Shown: piece after piece, positions 23,693 to 25,322 of the stretch | Layout: each line of letters begins with the position of its first letter | How positions within the stretch are numbered: position 1 is the stretch's first letter | DNA from: Collinsella aerofaciens | GTDB taxonomy: Bacteria; Actinomycetota; Coriobacteriia; Coriobacteriales; Coriobacteriaceae | Length of the DNA: 25,322 nt | Direction of reading: 5' to 3' | Assembly: GCF_028209625.1 (NCBI RefSeq) | Contig: NZ_JAQLDU010000020.1 | Coordinates: 1 to 25,322 of the forward strand | Program-made: the position numbers and the translations under genes | Notes under the pieces: model-generated | The model's database searches: none | Seen by the model: only the letters and a program-made list of their open reading frames with translations | What the model was told of the DNA's origin: nothing

Positions 23693-24700
23693 CTACGCGG
23701 CCGAACACGAAACGCCAATGGCTTCCCAGCTGGTCGGCTTCGAATCACCCTTCCGGTAAAAGGTGATGATTTCCGAGCCAGGAGATGCATCGTATGTGAT
23801 CGAGTTGCCGCTGACGGCTGCTTGCCCATTACCGTTCTTGTGATTCGCCTCAAAGAACGGATCGAGCTCGACCCCGTTTCCCCACGTGAGCTTTACCTTA
23901 GTCGTAACGCCCGTAACCGTCACACGATAGTTGTAGGCATCAAAAGCGTTGATGCCCAAGTTCTTATCGGTATCCGAATTCTTGTCGACCCACTCACCCG
24001 AAACGCCCGAAGCCGTCACCTCTGCACGTTCGGAAGGCGCAATCTTGGCGGCGAGCCATTTAAGGTTGGTGCCAGGGCTATTGGAGCCGACCTGGGCCTT
24101 AACGGTGAAGGATGCTTTGTTGAGGTCCGCCTTGGAAAACGTAACCTTATAGGCATACATGGTTGCCTTGTTGGCAGGGAAGGAAAGGCTGACCGTGTCG
24201 TCCGCCGCCAGCGTGGGCGTACCGCTAATGCTCCAAGTACCCGTCGTGTCCGTCGCCCTCACGCTCAGCGTCGCGTTGACGTCTTTGTCGTTAACCTTGT
24301 TCTTGTCGCCCAACAGATGGTTGTAAATGCGGAAGGTAAAGGAGCAAGTATCCCCACTCATGTCGGCAATGACGCTTCGAACGGCAATTTTCTCGTCATC
24401 CAGGCTCTCAGTCGTATAACCCGTGAGCATGTCCGAGGCAAACAGCGCCTGCGACGTGCCCGAAACGGCAACCGATTTAAGGAAGTCGCCCGCCAAAAAA
24501 GCCGTGTGGGTAAGGTAGGTTCCAGTCACAATCGCGACGACGCACAGCAGCACCGCAACCGCCCACAGGCGTTTGCGCACTTTGGAAGCAGGGGCAGCCG
24601 ACTCCGCGCAGCAAGGCTCTGCCTTAGAATCATCTACCTGCGCAAAGTGCTTGCCAACAGGCCTCGCGATTTCATTTTGTTCATTCTCGCCTTTTCGCAT
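23693..24700 (-). CDS. Single-pass membrane-anchored surface protein
   Basis: Protein of 335 residues from the ATG at 24700, which has GGGAGGGG just upstream. The frame extends 43 codons further, but that part is Arg/His-rich and overlaps the upstream gene, so it is rejected. Residues 1-44 are hydrophilic and cytoplasmic. A membrane segment lies at about 45-64 (LWAVAVLLCVVAIVTGTYL). The remaining ~270 residues are a Ser/Thr/Asn/Asp-rich extracellular part of probable beta-sandwich folds, without LPXTG. The general look recalls proteins with SipW/TasA-like signal anchors, but no SipW-type peptidase is in the window. The name and function are not recognised. It lies 23 bases after the upstream ORF and 75 bases before the giant gene, so all three probably share a transcript. 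Confidence 0.82.
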   Translation of the reverse strand: MRKGENEQNEIARPVGKHFAQVDDSKAEPCCAESAAPASKVRKRLWAVAVLLCVVAIVTGTYLTHTAFLAGDFLKSVAVSGTSQALFASDMLTGYTTESLDDEKIAVRSVIADMSGDTCSFTFRIYNHLLGDKNKVNDKDVNATLSVRATDTTGTWSISGTPTLAADDTVSLSFPANKATMYAYKVTFSKADLNKASFTVKAQVGSNSPGTNLKWLAAKIAPSERAEVTASGVSGEWVDKNSDTDKNLGINAFDAYNYRVTVTGVTTKVKLTWGNGVELDPFFEANHKNGNGQAAVSGNSITYDASPGSEIITFYRKGDSKPTSWEAIGVSCSAA

Positions 24701-24723
24701 CTGGCACCCCTCCCTTCCTGCTA

Positions 24724-25260
24724 TTAGTTGCCGCTCGTGCCGCGAGCGATTAGGTAGACCATGTCGGTCTCTTTGACGTTTGAGACCGTCTTTCCGTTTA
24801 CGGTCACAACGCCCGGATTCCATGTGCACTCAACAATAAAGTTGGTGGCATCGTTGGCTTTCGTGTCATTCCAACCGTCCAGATCGGCCTTTTGGAACGT
24901 GTGATAACGGTAGAGCGGACGGGCGTTTTTCTGGACGTCCTTATAAGTACCGTACGTTGGATCATTGCTGGCGAGCTCTTTAGCCAGGCCGTTTGTCTCA
25001 TCCCTATTGATAAATTCGAACGAAATTAGTTTGCCCTTACTCCACGAATACGGATTGTTGAGTCCATCGAGACCGACCACATCGCCCGTCGTTGTCGGCG
25101 GGTCATTTACCGTCACGTGGTACACGTTGATTGTCAGCCCCGTGATATTCGTTGTGTTGGCAACCTGAAGCTCAAACGCCTGACCGCCGGCAGCGGGATC
25201 GCCATTGTCGCTCCGCACGCAAAACGCGCGCCGAACGGTCACGGTTGAACTGCCTCCCAT
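24724..25260 (-). CDS. Surface-protein-like ORF, 5' end unclear or truncated
   Basis: Up to 178 residues from an ATG at 25260, but that ATG lies inside a perfect hairpin. A GTG at about 25243 (GGGAGG upstream) would give MTVRRAF... instead. On the minus strand the frame also stays open to the right edge of the window, although the sequence there is unlike protein. The body has beta-rich, Asn/Thr-rich content (for example ITGLTINVYHVTVND and the ending KETDMVYLIARGTSGN), like exported pilin or fibre-like proteins of Coriobacteriia as far as I recall. There is no signal peptide or membrane segment, which such a protein would need. It is best read as an N-terminally truncated gene or a cassette whose 5' part lies elsewhere. 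It is followed after 23 bases by the membrane protein gene. Confidence 0.55.
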   Translation of the reverse strand: MGGSSTVTVRRAFCVRSDNGDPAAGGQAFELQVANTTNITGLTINVYHVTVNDPPTTTGDVVGLDGLNNPYSWSKGKLISFEFINRDETNGLAKELASNDPTYGTYKDVQKNARPLYRYHTFQKADLDGWNDTKANDATNFIVECTWNPGVVTVNGKTVSNVKETDMVYLIARGTSGN

Positions 25261-25285
25261 TTCTTGGACACAAGAAATGGGAGGC
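25252..25285. repeat. Perfect 15-bp inverted repeat with 4-base spacer
   Basis: GCCTCCCATTTCTTG (25252-25266), spacer GACA, then CAAGAAATGGGAGGC (25271-25285). On the plus strand it is followed by CTTTTTATG, so it could be an intrinsic terminator. Each arm also supplies GGGAGG, a ribosome-binding site, reading outward on both strands. The dyad marks the place where the surface-like ORF loses its expected N-terminus, so a recombination junction is possible. Confidence 0.7.
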
Positions 25286-25291
25286 CTTTTT

Positions 25292-25322
25292 ATGGCTGGA
25301 AACGCTTTGTACGACGTCGGGA
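25292..25322 (+). CDS. Possible start of a plus-strand gene (partial)
   Basis: ATG at 25292 preceded by GGGAGG at about 7-8 bases; the visible residues are MAGNALYDVG and the frame runs off the window edge. An in-frame ATG at 25277 would add MGGLF. Ten codons are too few to identify the product. Confidence 0.3.
   Translation, partial: MAGNALYDVG

Noticed and set aside
22601..24727. Plus-strand open frame of about 708 codons opposite the surface cassette
   Set aside because: It is the reverse complement of three good minus-strand genes, has Arg/Val-rich composition without domains, and spans two gene borders. It is a GC-driven shadow frame.
24701..24829. Upstream extension of the membrane protein gene to an ATG at 24829
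   Set aside because: The added 43 residues are Arg/His-rich, overlap the previous ORF, and the internal ATG at 24700 has a much better ribosome-binding site.

Overview
The window reads as chromosomal DNA of a high-GC Gram-positive anaerobe. Overall gene style, Ala/Arg-rich proteins, a six-module Ech-type [NiFe] hydrogenase, an acidic giant secreted protein and GC-rich Shine-Dalgarno sites all suit the Coriobacteriia, with Collinsella the most likely genus. That placement is an inference from style; there is no rRNA or tRNA in the window to prove it.

Layout from left to right. (1) 1-184: a GTCCCC-containing intergenic repeat. (2) 185-3512, minus strand: an ABC-2 type exporter operon (ATPase, permease, permease). 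It is divergent from a NarL-type two-component system on the plus strand (3712-5483). This arrangement resembles the Bacillus lnrJK-lnrLMN (yfiJK-yfiLMN) drug-resistance module. (3) 5484-6282: no gene, but three tandem ~155-bp nested-hairpin elements at ~250-bp spacing, followed by a strong hairpin that ends the next operon. (4) 6283-11921, minus strand: a complete energy-converting hydrogenase operon in the canonical order A-B-C-D-E-F. The NuoL-like A subunit and NuoH-like B subunit are fused in one 960-residue protein. The operon should couple reduced-ferredoxin oxidation to H2 evolution and ion pumping. (5) 12102-12506: an orphan double-HTH protein resembling an IS3-type OrfA, with candidate palindromic operators upstream. 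(6) 12507-12913: an AT-rich spacer with a TTTCCAC/GTGGAAA inverted repeat and a terminator. (7) 12914-25260, minus strand: a surface-protein cassette. It holds a possibly truncated surface-like ORF, a single-pass membrane protein and a 3567-residue secreted protein with about two dozen GLUG-like GG(L/I/V)(I/V/L)G motifs and no LPXTG signal. (8) 25252-25322: a perfect 15-bp inverted repeat at the apparent 5' end of the cassette, followed by the first codons of a possible plus-strand gene.

The points most worth a second look are the tandem nested-hairpin elements, the hydrogenase A-B fusion with unusual tails on neighbouring subunits, and the giant surface protein with the dyad at the broken 5' end of its operon. 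No CRISPR array, tRNA or rRNA was seen.
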